This document shows positions 7,448 through 14,867 of a DNA stretch of 14,868 nucleotides, piece by piece. Each line of letters begins with the position of its first letter. The first letter of the stretch is position 1. The stretch is from contig CACYDS010000104.1 of the NCBI GenBank assembly GCA_902773285.1, positions 1 to 14,868 of the forward strand. Reading direction: 5' to 3'. The notes beneath the pieces are model-generated. The model did no database searches, had not been told where the DNA came from, and saw only the letters and a program-made list of their open reading frames with translations. The translations under genes were made by a program, and so were the position numbers. The DNA is from an uncultured Pseudomonadota bacterium (GTDB lineage: Bacteria > Pseudomonadota > Alphaproteobacteria > RUG11792).

Positions 7448-10400
7448 CTATACGTTCTCTTTTTCTAAATCATCGGCAGGGCTTGCACTATTTTCGAATG
7501 ACACATTCAGCGCTAACGACTTCAGTTCTTTGACCAAGACGTTAAATGACTCTGGTGTCCCTGGGCTGACTTCATTTTCTCCTCGGACTATAGATTCGTA
7601 AACTTGCGTTCTACCATTGACATCGTCCGATTTGACAGTGAGCATTTCACGCAAAATGTGCGCAGCCCCATAGCCTTCAAGAGCCCAAACCTCCATTTCT
7701 CCAAATCGTTGTCCTCCGAATTGTGCCTTACCGCCAAGCGGTTGTTGTGTAATCAAGCTGTAAGGGCCAACAGAACGAGCGTGAATCTTATCATCGACCA
7801 AATGGTGCAGCTTTAGCATATACTTATATCCGACTGTGATTTTTCTATCAAATGGCTCTCCAGTTCTTCCGTCGTATAACGTTACTTGTCCGGATTTATC
7901 CAATCCTGCTTTTTCTAGATGAGATTCTATGTCATTCAAATTTGCACCATCAAACACCGGACTTGCAACTGGAACTCCATGCCCCAAATTTTCAGCTAAC
8001 TCAATAAATTCCTCGTCATTGAGTGATTTTAAATCTTTTTTGTCGTCCGGATTTGTGTAAATGCTAAACACGGTATCTTTAACCTGATCTAAGGTCGCAT
8101 TATTTTTTCTGTAGTCTTCCAGCATTTTTTGTATCTGTACACCCAGCTCATGTGCAGCTGCCCCTAAGTGAGTTTCAAGTATTTGCCCCACATTCATTCT
8201 AGACGGTAATCCCAGTGGATTCAGGACTATATCAAGAGGAGTGCCATCTTCCAAATACGGCATATCTTCAACAGGCAATATTCTGGATACCACTCCCTTG
8301 TTACCATGGCGTCCAGCCATTTTATCGCCAGGCTGGATTTTACGTTTCTTGGCCACATAAACCTTGACTAATTTCAGAACGCCAGCTGGCAAATCATCGC
8401 CTTTTTGCATCTTGTGTACACTGTCTTCAAAATTTTTCTGCACACGTGCAATTTTCTCTTCTACTTGTTTGCACAACCCATCTATAACTTTTTGTGTGCG
8501 AGTTTCTTTGACAACAATGTTTTTTACTGCATAAAATGATAGCCCAGCAAGCATTTCCCCTGTTATTTTTGCCCCTTCTTGTTGATTGCTTAAGCCAGAA
8601 ACTAATGTTTTACCTACTAGCTTACTGCAAATATGCCTGCAGTAAGTTTGCTCTAATATGCTGCGTTCAGAGTTCCTGTCCTTAATCATATCTTCTATCA
8701 TCTGACGTTCTATAGCGATCGTACGTTCGTCTTTTTCAACGCCTCGACGCATTAATACTCGGACCTCAACAACTGTTCCAGAGATCCCCGGAGGCACTCT
8801 AAACGAACTGTCTTTCACATCGGCTGACTTTTCTCCAAAAATTGCGCGCAGCAATTTTTCCTCCGGAGTCATTGGTGTCTCTCCTTTTGGAGAGACCTTT
8901 CCAACCAAAATATCTCCCGGATTAACTTCTGCGCCAACGTATACTATCCCGGATTCGTCCAAATTTTTTAATGATTCTTCAGCGATATTCGGTATGTCTC
9001 TGGTTATTTCCTCATTTCCCAGCTTAGTATCCCGAGCCATGATTTCGAAACTTTCTATATGTATCGAGCTAAGGATGTCTTCTTTGACCATACGCTCTGA
9101 TAAAACGATTGAGTCTTCAAAGCTATATCCATTCCAAGACATGAACCCAACTAGCAAGTTTCGTCCAAGAGCCAGCTCTCCATTATCAATGGACGTGCCA
9201 TCTGCGATAATATCTCCAGCCTCAATAACATCTCCGCTTTTTACTAACGGTCTTTGGTTTATACATGTCCCCATATTTGAACACTGGAACTTCGACAATG
9301 TGTATATATCGGCTCCTGCGTTTTCTTCATCCGTAACTCGTATGACTATACGTTTCGCGTCGACATAATCGACTATACCGCCTCTCTTCGCAACAATAGA
9401 AGCTCCAGAGTCTTTAGCGATGATAGCCTCCATTCCGGTGCCGACCAATGGTGCTTCAGAGCGCAGTAATGGTACGGCCTGACGTTGCATGTTTGATCCC
9501 ATCAATGCACGGCTAGCATCATCATTTTCGAGAAAAGGTATGAGTGATGCGGCCACGGACACAACTTGTTTTGGAGATACGTCGGTATACGATATTTCGC
9601 TCTTCGGCAGTAATCCAACATCTCCGGCTTTTCTTGCAATTACCAAATCGTCCGTGATGTTTCCATCTTTATCTCGAGCAACTCCCGCCTGCGCAACTGC
9701 ATACTTACCTTCTTCCGTCGCAGTCAAATAATCTACTTTGTCAGTAATTTTTCCGTCAATCACTTTCTTATATGGGGCTTCTATAAAGCCATATTTATTT
9801 ATTTTCGCATACGAAGCAAGTGAGTTTATTAATCCAATATTTTGTCCTTCAGGAGTTTCGATTGGGCATAATCTTGAATAGTGCGTTGGATGTACGTCGC
9901 GCACCTCAAACCCGGCCCTTTCACGCGACAACCCCCCTGTTCCTAAAGCAGATAGCCTTCTTTTATGCGTCACCTCCGAAAGGGGGTTTGTTTGATCCAT
10001 AAACTGCGAAAGTTGCGATGATACAAAAAACTCCTTGATCGATGTCACTAATGGCTTTGCGTTGATCAAGTCACTTGGAACAAAATTATCTATTTCGGCT
10101 GTTGAGAGTTTTTCACGGGCCCTGCGTTCAAGTTGCAACATTCCAAGCCTGCACTGGTTCTCCATCAATTCGCCCACTGATCGCACGCGCCTATTGCCAA
10201 GGTTATCTATATCGTCAATTTCTTCTTTACCATCCTTGACATCAAACAGCAGCTTAATTATCTTTACTAAATCTTCCTTCTGCAGAGTTCTTACGCTATC
10301 TGGCACGTTGAGACCAAGACGCTCATTCATTTTTGCCCGCCCGACGGCTGACAAATCATACCTATTCACATCATATACAATGCTATTGAGTAATTCCTCT

Positions 10401-11638
10401 CCTCCTGATACGGTGGGAGGTTCTCCCGGAGCTAGCGCTCTATATAGTTCTATAAACGCATCTTCCCTGTTGTTGCATTTTGAATATGCAAAAGTATTTA
10501 TGATGTATGGGTTGGCATTTATACCATCTATTAACAAAACGCCTATCTTCTTTAATCCATACTTTTCTATTTTTTCAAATGTGTCTTCAGTTATTTCTTC
10601 TCCGGCCTCTAAATATACTGCTCCAGTATTGTCATCTATTATGTCATTTGCAATATATTTGCCAAGCAAATCTTCATCTTTAAGATATAGTTCTTTTACG
10701 CCATCACTTTCAAGCTTTCGCAAAATTCTAGGCGTCATTTTCTCACCGGCCTTAACAAAAGGCTCTTTTGTTTTTGCATCAATCAAATCTTTTTCAAGCC
10801 TGATTCCGCGCCAATGTTCAGGATTAAATGAGATCGTCCAACCATCGGCAACTTTCTTATATTTGACAGTCTCATAAAACGTTGTTAGAATCTCTTCTTT
10901 GGACATTCCCGTTATATCTTCGGACTTAATCGTTTCCCCTGGTTTCAATGATTTGCGATATTCTTCTGTTTCTCTGCTTTCAAGACACATCAAAAACGTT
11001 GTTGCTAAAACTTTCCTTCTCCGGTCTATTCTTACGTATAAAACATCTCTATGGTCAAATTCAAAATCTATCCACGAACCTCTATATGGAATAATTCGTG
11101 CCGCATACAAAAACTTTCCAGAAGAATGAGTTTTGCCCTGATCGTGATCTATAAAAACTCCTGGGCTTCTGTGCATCTGAGATACTACAACTCTTTCTAT
11201 TCCGTTAAATATAAAAGTCCCGCGATCAGTCATCAAAGGAAATTCGCCTAGGTAGACTTCTTGTTCCTTAATATCTTTAATACCGCGCGATCCAGTGTCG
11301 CGATCCACGTCCCAGATAACTAACCTAAATTTTCCTCGTATTGGAACGGAATATGTTCCTCCGCGTTGTCTACATTCAGATTCTGTGTATTTGAGTTCAT
11401 CAAATCCATAGCCGCAAAATTCCAGTTGCGCACGCCCTGCATTATCCTTTATGGGGAAAAAACTATTAAATATACCTAGGAGTCCATTATTCTCCATATC
11501 TTTTTGTGATTTGCCATACTGTAAAAAGGTATTAAATGAACTTTTTTGTAGCGCAATTAAATTTGGGATTGCTGTTGTCTCTTTTACTCGTCCAAAAGAT
11601 TTGCGAAAACGTTTACGTCCTGTATAAGATCTGACCAT
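7448..11638 (-). CDS. rpoB: DNA-directed RNA polymerase subunit beta
   Basis: About 1396 residues, full length for an alphaproteobacterial beta subunit. I chose the ATG at 11636-11638 because MVRSYTGRKRFRKSFGR matches the family N-terminus and has AAGG/GAG bases upstream. An in-frame ATG at 11668 would add ten residues, has no SD and sits close to the attenuator U-tract. Visible regions are the rifampicin cluster (about residues 541-570), PIETPEGQNIGLI (592-604), the active-centre Lys region GDKMAGRHGNKGVV, and the C-terminal FGGQRFGEMEVWALEGYGAA joining beta'. The class-typical insert lies near residues 275-380. Relative to E. coli, Asp516, His526 and Ser531 are kept; Asn518 is Thr550, Pro535 is Thr567 and Pro567 is Gln599. 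It follows rplL across a 79-nt spacer holding an intrinsic hairpin. Confidence 0.98.
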   Translation of the reverse strand: MVRSYTGRKRFRKSFGRVKETTAIPNLIALQKSSFNTFLQYGKSQKDMENNGLLGIFNSFFPIKDNAGRAQLEFCGYGFDELKYTESECRQRGGTYSVPIRGKFRLVIWDVDRDTGSRGIKDIKEQEVYLGEFPLMTDRGTFIFNGIERVVVSQMHRSPGVFIDHDQGKTHSSGKFLYAARIIPYRGSWIDFEFDHRDVLYVRIDRRRKVLATTFLMCLESRETEEYRKSLKPGETIKSEDITGMSKEEILTTFYETVKYKKVADGWTISFNPEHWRGIRLEKDLIDAKTKEPFVKAGEKMTPRILRKLESDGVKELYLKDEDLLGKYIANDIIDDNTGAVYLEAGEEITEDTFEKIEKYGLKKIGVLLIDGINANPYIINTFAYSKCNNREDAFIELYRALAPGEPPTVSGGEELLNSIVYDVNRYDLSAVGRAKMNERLGLNVPDSVRTLQKEDLVKIIKLLFDVKDGKEEIDDIDNLGNRRVRSVGELMENQCRLGMLQLERRAREKLSTAEIDNFVPSDLINAKPLVTSIKEFFVSSQLSQFMDQTNPLSEVTHKRRLSALGTGGLSRERAGFEVRDVHPTHYSRLCPIETPEGQNIGLINSLASYAKINKYGFIEAPYKKVIDGKITDKVDYLTATEEGKYAVAQAGVARDKDGNITDDLVIARKAGDVGLLPKSEISYTDVSPKQVVSVAASLIPFLENDDASRALMGSNMQRQAVPLLRSEAPLVGTGMEAIIAKDSGASIVAKRGGIVDYVDAKRIVIRVTDEENAGADIYTLSKFQCSNMGTCINQRPLVKSGDVIEAGDIIADGTSIDNGELALGRNLLVGFMSWNGYSFEDSIVLSERMVKEDILSSIHIESFEIMARDTKLGNEEITRDIPNIAEESLKNLDESGIVYVGAEVNPGDILVGKVSPKGETPMTPEEKLLRAIFGEKSADVKDSSFRVPPGISGTVVEVRVLMRRGVEKDERTIAIERQMIEDMIKDRNSERSILEQTYCRHICSKLVGKTLVSGLSNQQEGAKITGEMLAGLSFYAVKNIVVKETRTQKVIDGLCKQVEEKIARVQKNFEDSVHKMQKGDDLPAGVLKLVKVYVAKKRKIQPGDKMAGRHGNKGVVSRILPVEDMPYLEDGTPLDIVLNPLGLPSRMNVGQILETHLGAAAHELGVQIQKMLEDYRKNNATLDQVKDTVFSIYTNPDDKKDLKSLNDEEFIELAENLGHGVPVASPVFDGANLNDIESHLEKAGLDKSGQVTLYDGRTGEPFDRKITVGYKYMLKLHHLVDDKIHARSVGPYSLITQQPLGGKAQFGGQRFGEMEVWALEGYGAAHILREMLTVKSDDVNGRTQVYESIVRGENEVSPGTPESFNVLVKELKSLALNVSFENSASPADDLEKENV

Positions 11639-11676
11639 GACTTTTCTCTTACCTTCCAAAAACAACATTTTTATAT

Positions 11677-11703
11677 AAAAAATTTGGGGCTAATGAGCCC
11701 CAA
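11677..11703 (-). terminator. Intrinsic terminator/attenuator between rplL and rpoB
   Basis: On the minus strand TTGGGGCT-CATT-AGCCCCAA forms a perfect 8-bp, GC-rich stem (11684-11703) with a 4-nt loop. An A and six T residues follow (11677-11683). This is a textbook Rho-independent hairpin, 14 nt after the rplL stop codon. It lies inside the operon, so it most likely acts as a partial terminator that lowers rpoBC output relative to the stalk proteins, as the rplL-rpoB attenuator does in E. coli. No strong promoter for rpoB was seen downstream of it, which argues for readthrough rather than full termination. Confidence 0.85.
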
Positions 11704-11717
11704 TGCTACTTTGCAAC

Positions 11718-12098
11718 TTATTTTATAGTGACTTTTGCTCCGGCTGCTTCTAGTTGTTTTTTGAATTTTTCGGCATCTTCTTTTGATACACCAGATTTCA
11801 CAATCTTTGGGGCGCCATCAACAAGCTCTTTTGCTTCCTTCAGACCTAAGTCCGGAACCAGAGCTCTCACTTCTTTAATCACGTTGATCTTTGTTGCGCC
11901 AGCATCTGTCAGTTCCACATCAAATTCTGTTTTCTCTTCAGCTGGAGCCGCACCACCTGCCGCAGCACCAGGAGCGGCCACAGCAACAGCAGCCGCTGCG
12001 CTTACGCCCCATTTCTCCTCAAGCATCTTTGAGAGTTCAGCAGCTTCCAATACTGTTAAACCAGATAACTCTTCTACGATTTTTGCCAAATCAGCCAT
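11718..12098 (-). CDS. rplL: 50S ribosomal protein L7/L12
   Basis: The 126-residue stalk protein recruits and stimulates translation GTPases. The N-terminal dimerisation domain (about residues 1-32, ending EEKWGVSA) binds L10. An Ala/Gly/Pro-rich flexible hinge follows (about 33-57). The C-terminal domain carries the factor-binding motif with KINVIKEVRALVPDLGLKEA and ends GAKVTIK. Length and all domains are normal. A strong SD, AGGAG, lies 7 nt before the ATG. It is 39 nt downstream of rplJ in the same transcript and is probably controlled with it through the L10 leader. An intrinsic hairpin after its stop codon separates stalk-protein from RNA polymerase expression. Confidence 0.98.
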   Translation of the reverse strand: MADLAKIVEELSGLTVLEAAELSKMLEEKWGVSAAAAVAVAAPGAAAGGAAPAEEKTEFDVELTDAGATKINVIKEVRALVPDLGLKEAKELVDGAPKIVKSGVSKEDAEKFKKQLEAAGAKVTIK

Positions 12099-12137
12099 TG
12101 TATTTCTCCTTTTTCAAATAAACAAACTAACTTTTCA

Positions 12138-12641
12138 TTAACTCTTCGCAGCAATAACTCTTGCGACACGCGAGGACGGCTCTTTAACCGTTCTGACAAT
12201 TTTCGATGCAGCTGCGGTGAGAAGCCCGATAATTTTAGCGTGAAGCTCATCCATAGATGGCAACGACGCCAGCTCCTTTATAATATTTGGAGATATCGCC
12301 TTTCCATCCATTACTCCGCCTAAAACCGTCAATTTCTCATTCGTTTTTATAAACTCCGAAATTGCCTTTGCCATCCCGACTGGATTCTTCGAATACGCCA
12401 ATCCTGTTGACCCTTCGAGGTATTGCCCAATCGATTCAAGTGTCGAATCTTTTATCGCTATGCGAGCTAACGTATTCTTTAAGATCTTTAGATTAGACTC
12501 CGCTTCGTGCATATCTTTCCGGAGCTTAGTTATCTCTTCAACAGTTATCCCAGGCTGCCTACTTAGCGCCACGACTATTGAAGAGCTCATTAACTCCTCC
12601 CTGATATGTGATACGAAAGCCTCTTTTTCTCGCCTTACCAT
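12138..12641 (-). CDS. rplJ: 50S ribosomal protein L10
   Basis: A 167-residue L10 of normal length, the base of the ribosomal stalk that anchors L7/L12 dimers to 23S rRNA next to L11. The N-terminal RNA-binding part (about residues 1-100) shows the family pattern, with KNTLARIA and the later STGLAYSKNPVGMAKAI. The C-terminal helix that binds L7/L12 carries LTAAASKIVRTVKEPSSRVARVI. The SD AGGAG is 6 nt before the ATG. The 183-nt upstream spacer folds into an L10-type leader, so autogenous repression by L10-L7/L12 is likely. The gene is followed by rplL after 39 nt. Confidence 0.98.
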   Translation of the reverse strand: MVRREKEAFVSHIREELMSSSIVVALSRQPGITVEEITKLRKDMHEAESNLKILKNTLARIAIKDSTLESIGQYLEGSTGLAYSKNPVGMAKAISEFIKTNEKLTVLGGVMDGKAISPNIIKELASLPSMDELHAKIIGLLTAAASKIVRTVKEPSSRVARVIAAKS

Positions 12642-12667
12642 ACCTTTCTCCTCACATAAACCACATT

Positions 12668-12776
12668 ACAGAAGGAGTATCAAAAACACCACTTCTGTCT
12701 ATTGTAGGTAGCTTACCAGCCTTTAATTCATTTACGAAACCTACAGTCTTCGACAACATCCAGTTTTTACCAGATG
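12668..12776 (-). promoter_or_regulatory. L10 (rplJL) autoregulatory leader RNA
   Basis: In the rplA-rplJ spacer the minus-strand RNA has three stems. Stem 1 is CATCTGGT-AAAA-ACTGGATG (12757-12776, two G-U pairs). Stem 2 is TGTAGGT (12739-12745) with ACCTACA (12703-12709). It is closed by an outer TGTC/GACA helix (12752-12755 with 12696-12699), leaving purine-rich internal-loop strands GAAGAC and ATA. That layout, with AAGAC and TAGAC flanking an xxAGGT/ACCTxx stem, resembles the proteobacterial L10-L7/L12 binding site as I recall it. Stem 3 is ACAGAAG/CTTCTGT (12668-12698), just before the rplJ SD. Stem 3 shares bases with the outer helix, so the two are mutually exclusive. Pairings are seen in the sequence; identity rests on position and resemblance. 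Confidence 0.75.
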
Positions 12777-12783
12777 CCTTTCT

Positions 12784-12814
12784 GTGAGATTTTATCATAA
12801 AAATAAAATCTCAC
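12784..12814. repeat. Perfect 12-bp inverted repeat after rplA
   Basis: GTGAGATTTTAT (12784-12795), a 7-nt loop and ATAAAATCTCAC (12803-12814) form a perfect hairpin, 10 nt beyond the rplA stop codon. In the operon direction no U-tract follows, so it is not a clear terminator for rplKA. It may protect or mark the rplKA 3' end, or be an RNase III-type processing site. On the plus strand AAAAC and seven T residues follow, so it could weakly terminate antisense transcription. Confidence 0.6.
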
Positions 12815-12816
12815 AA
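12789..12816 (-). promoter_or_regulatory. Possible internal promoter for rplJL
   Basis: The minus strand has TTGTGA (12811-12816) as a -35, a 16-nt spacer and TAAAAT (12789-12794) as a -10, preceded by TGA as an extended element. A start near 12782 would sit just before the L10 leader, matching the location of the E. coli L10 promoter between rplA and rplJ. The region is AT-rich and coincides with a perfect inverted repeat, so a chance match is quite possible. Confidence 0.35.
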
Positions 12817-12824
12817 AACTTTTT

Positions 12825-13508
12825 TTATTCTATCACAAACTGTACACCAATTCCCATTGTGGAGCTCAGTGTCATCTTTTTTAGATAATTTCCTTTTACT
12901 CCAGCTGGCTTTGACTTAACAACCGCATCGATAAATGCCTTGATATTCTCGGTTAGAGCTTCATTTGTGAAACTTGCCTTACCAATTCCGGCATGTACGA
13001 TACCATTCTTTTCTGAGCGATATTCGATCTGTCCGCCTTTGACATTTTTGATTGCTGTTACTACATCCATAGTCACAGTACCAAGCTTCGGATTAGGCAT
13101 AAGTCCCTTAGGCCCAAGTATTTTCCCGACCTTACCAACTAGGGCCATCATATCTGGAGTAGCTATACAACGGTCGAAAGGCATATCTCCCTTCTGTATC
13201 ATTTCCACCAGTTCATCGCCACCGACTATATCTGCGCCAGCCTTCTTCGCTTCATCTGCTTTCTGGTCTTTTGCAAATACAGCAACGCGATACGTCTTTC
13301 CTGTGCCGTTCGGAAGATTTACAACATTTCTCACAGCCTGATCTTGCTTTGAGACGTCTATCCCAAGCATTATGCTTATGTCAATCGTCTCATCGAATTT
13401 TGCAGTCGCGGATTTTTTCACCAATTCGATTGCTTCAGATAAAGAATAGATCTTATCCAAATCGATATTCTTTCTCAAATCGGCAATTCTTTTTCCAATG
13501 TGCGCCAT
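12825..13508 (-). CDS. rplA: 50S ribosomal protein L1
   Basis: A 227-residue L1, the protein of the mobile L1 stalk that contacts E-site tRNA, and a known translational repressor of its own operon. I chose the ATG at 13506-13508 (MAHIGKR) because it matches the family start and has GGAGG 9 nt upstream. An in-frame ATG at 13535 would overlap rplK by 23 nt and add nine residues foreign to the family. Characteristic segments are KFDETIDISIMLGID (about 38-52), the GPKGLMPNPKLGTVT motif (about residues 130-144) and a C-terminal TLSSTMGIGVQ. The SD lies inside the last codons of rplK, only 4 nt separate the two frames, and coupling is likely. Regulation by L1 is supported by the hairpin before rplK. 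Confidence 0.97.
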   Translation of the reverse strand: MAHIGKRIADLRKNIDLDKIYSLSEAIELVKKSATAKFDETIDISIMLGIDVSKQDQAVRNVVNLPNGTGKTYRVAVFAKDQKADEAKKAGADIVGGDELVEMIQKGDMPFDRCIATPDMMALVGKVGKILGPKGLMPNPKLGTVTMDVVTAIKNVKGGQIEYRSEKNGIVHAGIGKASFTNEALTENIKAFIDAVVKSKPAGVKGNYLKKMTLSSTMGIGVQFVIE

Positions 13509-13512
13509 ATTC

Positions 13513-13947
13513 CTATCCCTCCACAACTTCAACACCCATAGATCTGGCTGACCCGATGATCATTTGAGCAGCTGATTCGATCGTATTAGCATTCAAATCC
13601 TGCATTTTTTCTTTTGCAATCTCTTTTACTTGAGACATTGTTATCTTTGCAACAGGGGCAGTTATACCGGTCTTCTGGGAACCACTAGTTATCTTCGCGG
13701 CTTTCTTAATGTAATACGTCACAGGAGGTGTCTTCATAACATATGTAAAGCTTTTATCGGCATAGGCAGTTATAACAACCGGAATTGGCATTCCAGGTTC
13801 CATCTGTTGCGTCTTTGCATTAAATGCCTTACAAAACTCCATAATATTCAGCCCTTTTTGCGCCAATGCAGGGCCTATTGGAGGCGAAGGATTAGCTTTT
13901 CCAGCTGGAATTTGCAATTTTATATATCCAACAACTTTTTTTGCCAT
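13513..13947 (-). CDS. rplK: 50S ribosomal protein L11
   Basis: A 144-residue L11, which binds the GTPase-associated centre of 23S rRNA at the stalk base with L10. The N-terminal domain has AGKANPSPPIGPALAQKGLN (about residues 15-34), with the Pro-Pro pair of the thiostrepton and factor-contact region intact, and the conserved IMEFCKAFNA. The C-terminal RNA-binding domain spans about residues 75-144. Length is normal. The SD AGGAG is 6 nt before the ATG. It lies 64 nt after nusG, in a spacer holding an L1-type operator hairpin, and its stop codon nearly touches the start of rplA. Confidence 0.98.
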   Translation of the reverse strand: MAKKVVGYIKLQIPAGKANPSPPIGPALAQKGLNIMEFCKAFNAKTQQMEPGMPIPVVITAYADKSFTYVMKTPPVTYYIKKAAKITSGSQKTGITAPVAKITMSQVKEIAKEKMQDLNANTIESAAQMIIGSARSMGVEVVEG

Positions 13948-13972
13948 TTTGTTCTCCTAAACAAAAAACTTC

Positions 13973-14006
13973 GTGGTAATCTCGATCAAATGACCAAATC
14001 TCCCAC
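13973..14006 (-). promoter_or_regulatory. L1 operator hairpin before rplK, mimic of the 23S L1 site
   Basis: In the nusG-rplK spacer the minus-strand RNA folds as GUGG, an unpaired GAGA-type strand, a 7-bp upper stem with G-U pairs (UUUGGUC/GAUCGAG) capped by AUUU, an AUUA strand, then CCAC. The two strands GUGGGAG and AUUACCAC closely resemble GGUGGGAG and AUACCACC of the L1-stalk helices (H76-H78) of 23S rRNA, where L1 binds. L1 is known to repress rplKA translation by binding such a mimic. The hairpin ends about 25 nt before the rplK ATG. Pairing is seen directly; the comparison is from memory of the rRNA consensus. Confidence 0.75.
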
Positions 14007-14011
14007 AAAAT

Positions 14012-14551
14012 CTACACTTTTTCTACTTGAGTATACTCCAGCTCAACAGGAGTTGCTCTCCCAAAGATCATAACAGAAACTTTGAGCTTTTGCTTATCAT
14101 CCTCAATCTCTTCAACAAAACCACTGAACGAAGCAAACGCGCCATCAGTGATTTTTACTTGATCTCCAATTTCATAAACATCCGCAACTCTGGGGGCTTC
14201 AGATGAAGTTTTTAGCTGCTCCATTATCTTCTTAACCTCCGCATCGCTTATAGGCGAAGGCTTTCCTTTTGACCCCAAAATTCCAGACACTCTAGGAACG
14301 TTTCTGACTAGATACCAAGTCTCATCATTCATGATCATTTTTACTAGCACATAGCCAGGAAGATACTTTCTATCAATGTTCACTTTTTGTCCGTTTTTGA
14401 TTTCTGTAACTTCTTCGGTAGGTACCAATATTTCCTCAAAGAATTCGGATAATCCTTTTTTCTCGGCATTCTCACGTATTAGTTGAGCTACTCTATTTTC
14501 AGAACCGGAATAAGCGTGAACAATATACCATCTTGCTTTTTGCTCTGCCAT
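14012..14551 (-). CDS. nusG: Transcription termination/antitermination factor NusG
   Basis: A 179-residue NusG, which binds the RNA polymerase clamp, increases processivity and links polymerase to Rho or ribosomal S10. The NGN domain (about residues 1-120) starts with ARWYIVHAYSGSE and includes KYLPGYVLVKM, the family's LPGY motif. The KOW domain lies near residues 127-179, with IGDQVKITDGAFASFSGFV. No extra domain or truncation was seen. The ATG is only 3 nt past the secE stop codon, and the SD GGGAG lies within the last secE codons, so translation is likely coupled. It is transcribed in one unit with secE and rplK. Confidence 0.98.
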   Translation of the reverse strand: MAEQKARWYIVHAYSGSENRVAQLIRENAEKKGLSEFFEEILVPTEEVTEIKNGQKVNIDRKYLPGYVLVKMIMNDETWYLVRNVPRVSGILGSKGKPSPISDAEVKKIMEQLKTSSEAPRVADVYEIGDQVKITDGAFASFSGFVEEIEDDKQKLKVSVMIFGRATPVELEYTQVEKV

Positions 14552-14554
14552 TAT

Positions 14555-14749
14555 TTATCTCCCGATTATCGCATGAACAATTCGGTACCACCCAGTGTCT
14601 ACTAACGCGAAAAATAGCGATGCAATCAAGGCTATTGCGAACACAACAACTGTGGTTATAATGACTTCTTGTCGAGATGGCCATGTGACCTTGTCAACTT
14701 CAGCTCTAACTTCTCCTATAAAAGAAAAAAACCTCTTCAGTCCTAACAT
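14555..14749 (-). CDS. secE: Preprotein translocase subunit SecE
   Basis: A 64-residue SecE, the clamp subunit that stabilises SecY in the inner-membrane Sec channel. It has the short, single-span form usual outside the gamma group. The amphipathic helix with GEVRAEVDKVTWPSRQE (about residues 12-28) is the family signature. One transmembrane helix follows (about residues 29-50). The ATG at 14747-14749 has no clear SD, yet no better in-frame start exists before the signature. It sits 42 nt after tRNA-Trp, with no promoter seen between, so it may be cotranscribed with that tRNA. nusG follows after 3 nt. Confidence 0.96.
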   Translation of the reverse strand: MLGLKRFFSFIGEVRAEVDKVTWPSRQEVIITTVVVFAIALIASLFFALVDTGWYRIVHAIIGR

Positions 14750-14791
14750 TTTTTAGCGTCTTCCATCCCTTCAAAGAACACAACAACATTA

Positions 14792-14867
14792 TGGCAGGAG
14801 CAGAGGGAATCGAACCCCCAACCGCTGGTTTTGGAGACCAGAACTCTACCAGTTGAGCTATACTCCT
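14792..14867 (-). tRNA. trpT: tRNA-Trp (anticodon CCA)
   Basis: A 76-nt cloverleaf on the minus strand. The 7-bp acceptor stem is AGGAGTA with TGCTCCT (one G-U pair). The D arm has the AACTGGTA loop. The anticodon stem CTGGT/ACCAG holds the loop CTCCAAA with anticodon CCA. The variable loop has five bases. The T arm GGGGG/CCCTC holds the loop TTCGATT. The discriminator is G, and the 3' CCA is encoded in the DNA (14792-14794). A tRNA-Trp before secE-nusG is a common arrangement in alphaproteobacteria. Confidence 0.97.

Noticed and set aside
10035..10877. 280-codon plus-strand frame
   Set aside because: It is antisense to a conserved part of rpoB; its Ser/Phe/Leu-rich composition reflects the complementary strand of a real gene.
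11639..11668. Ten-residue N-terminal extension of RpoB from the ATG at 11668
   Set aside because: It has no SD, the residues are not in the family, and the ATG sits against the attenuator U-tract; the ATG at 11638 fits better.
13509..13535. Upstream ATG for rplA
   Set aside because: It would overlap rplK by 23 nt, and the GGAGG 9 nt before the ATG at 13508 supports the later start.
14499..14684. Minus-strand 61-codon frame overlapping secE and nusG
   Set aside because: It is an out-of-frame shadow; secE and nusG have clear family signatures in the other frames.
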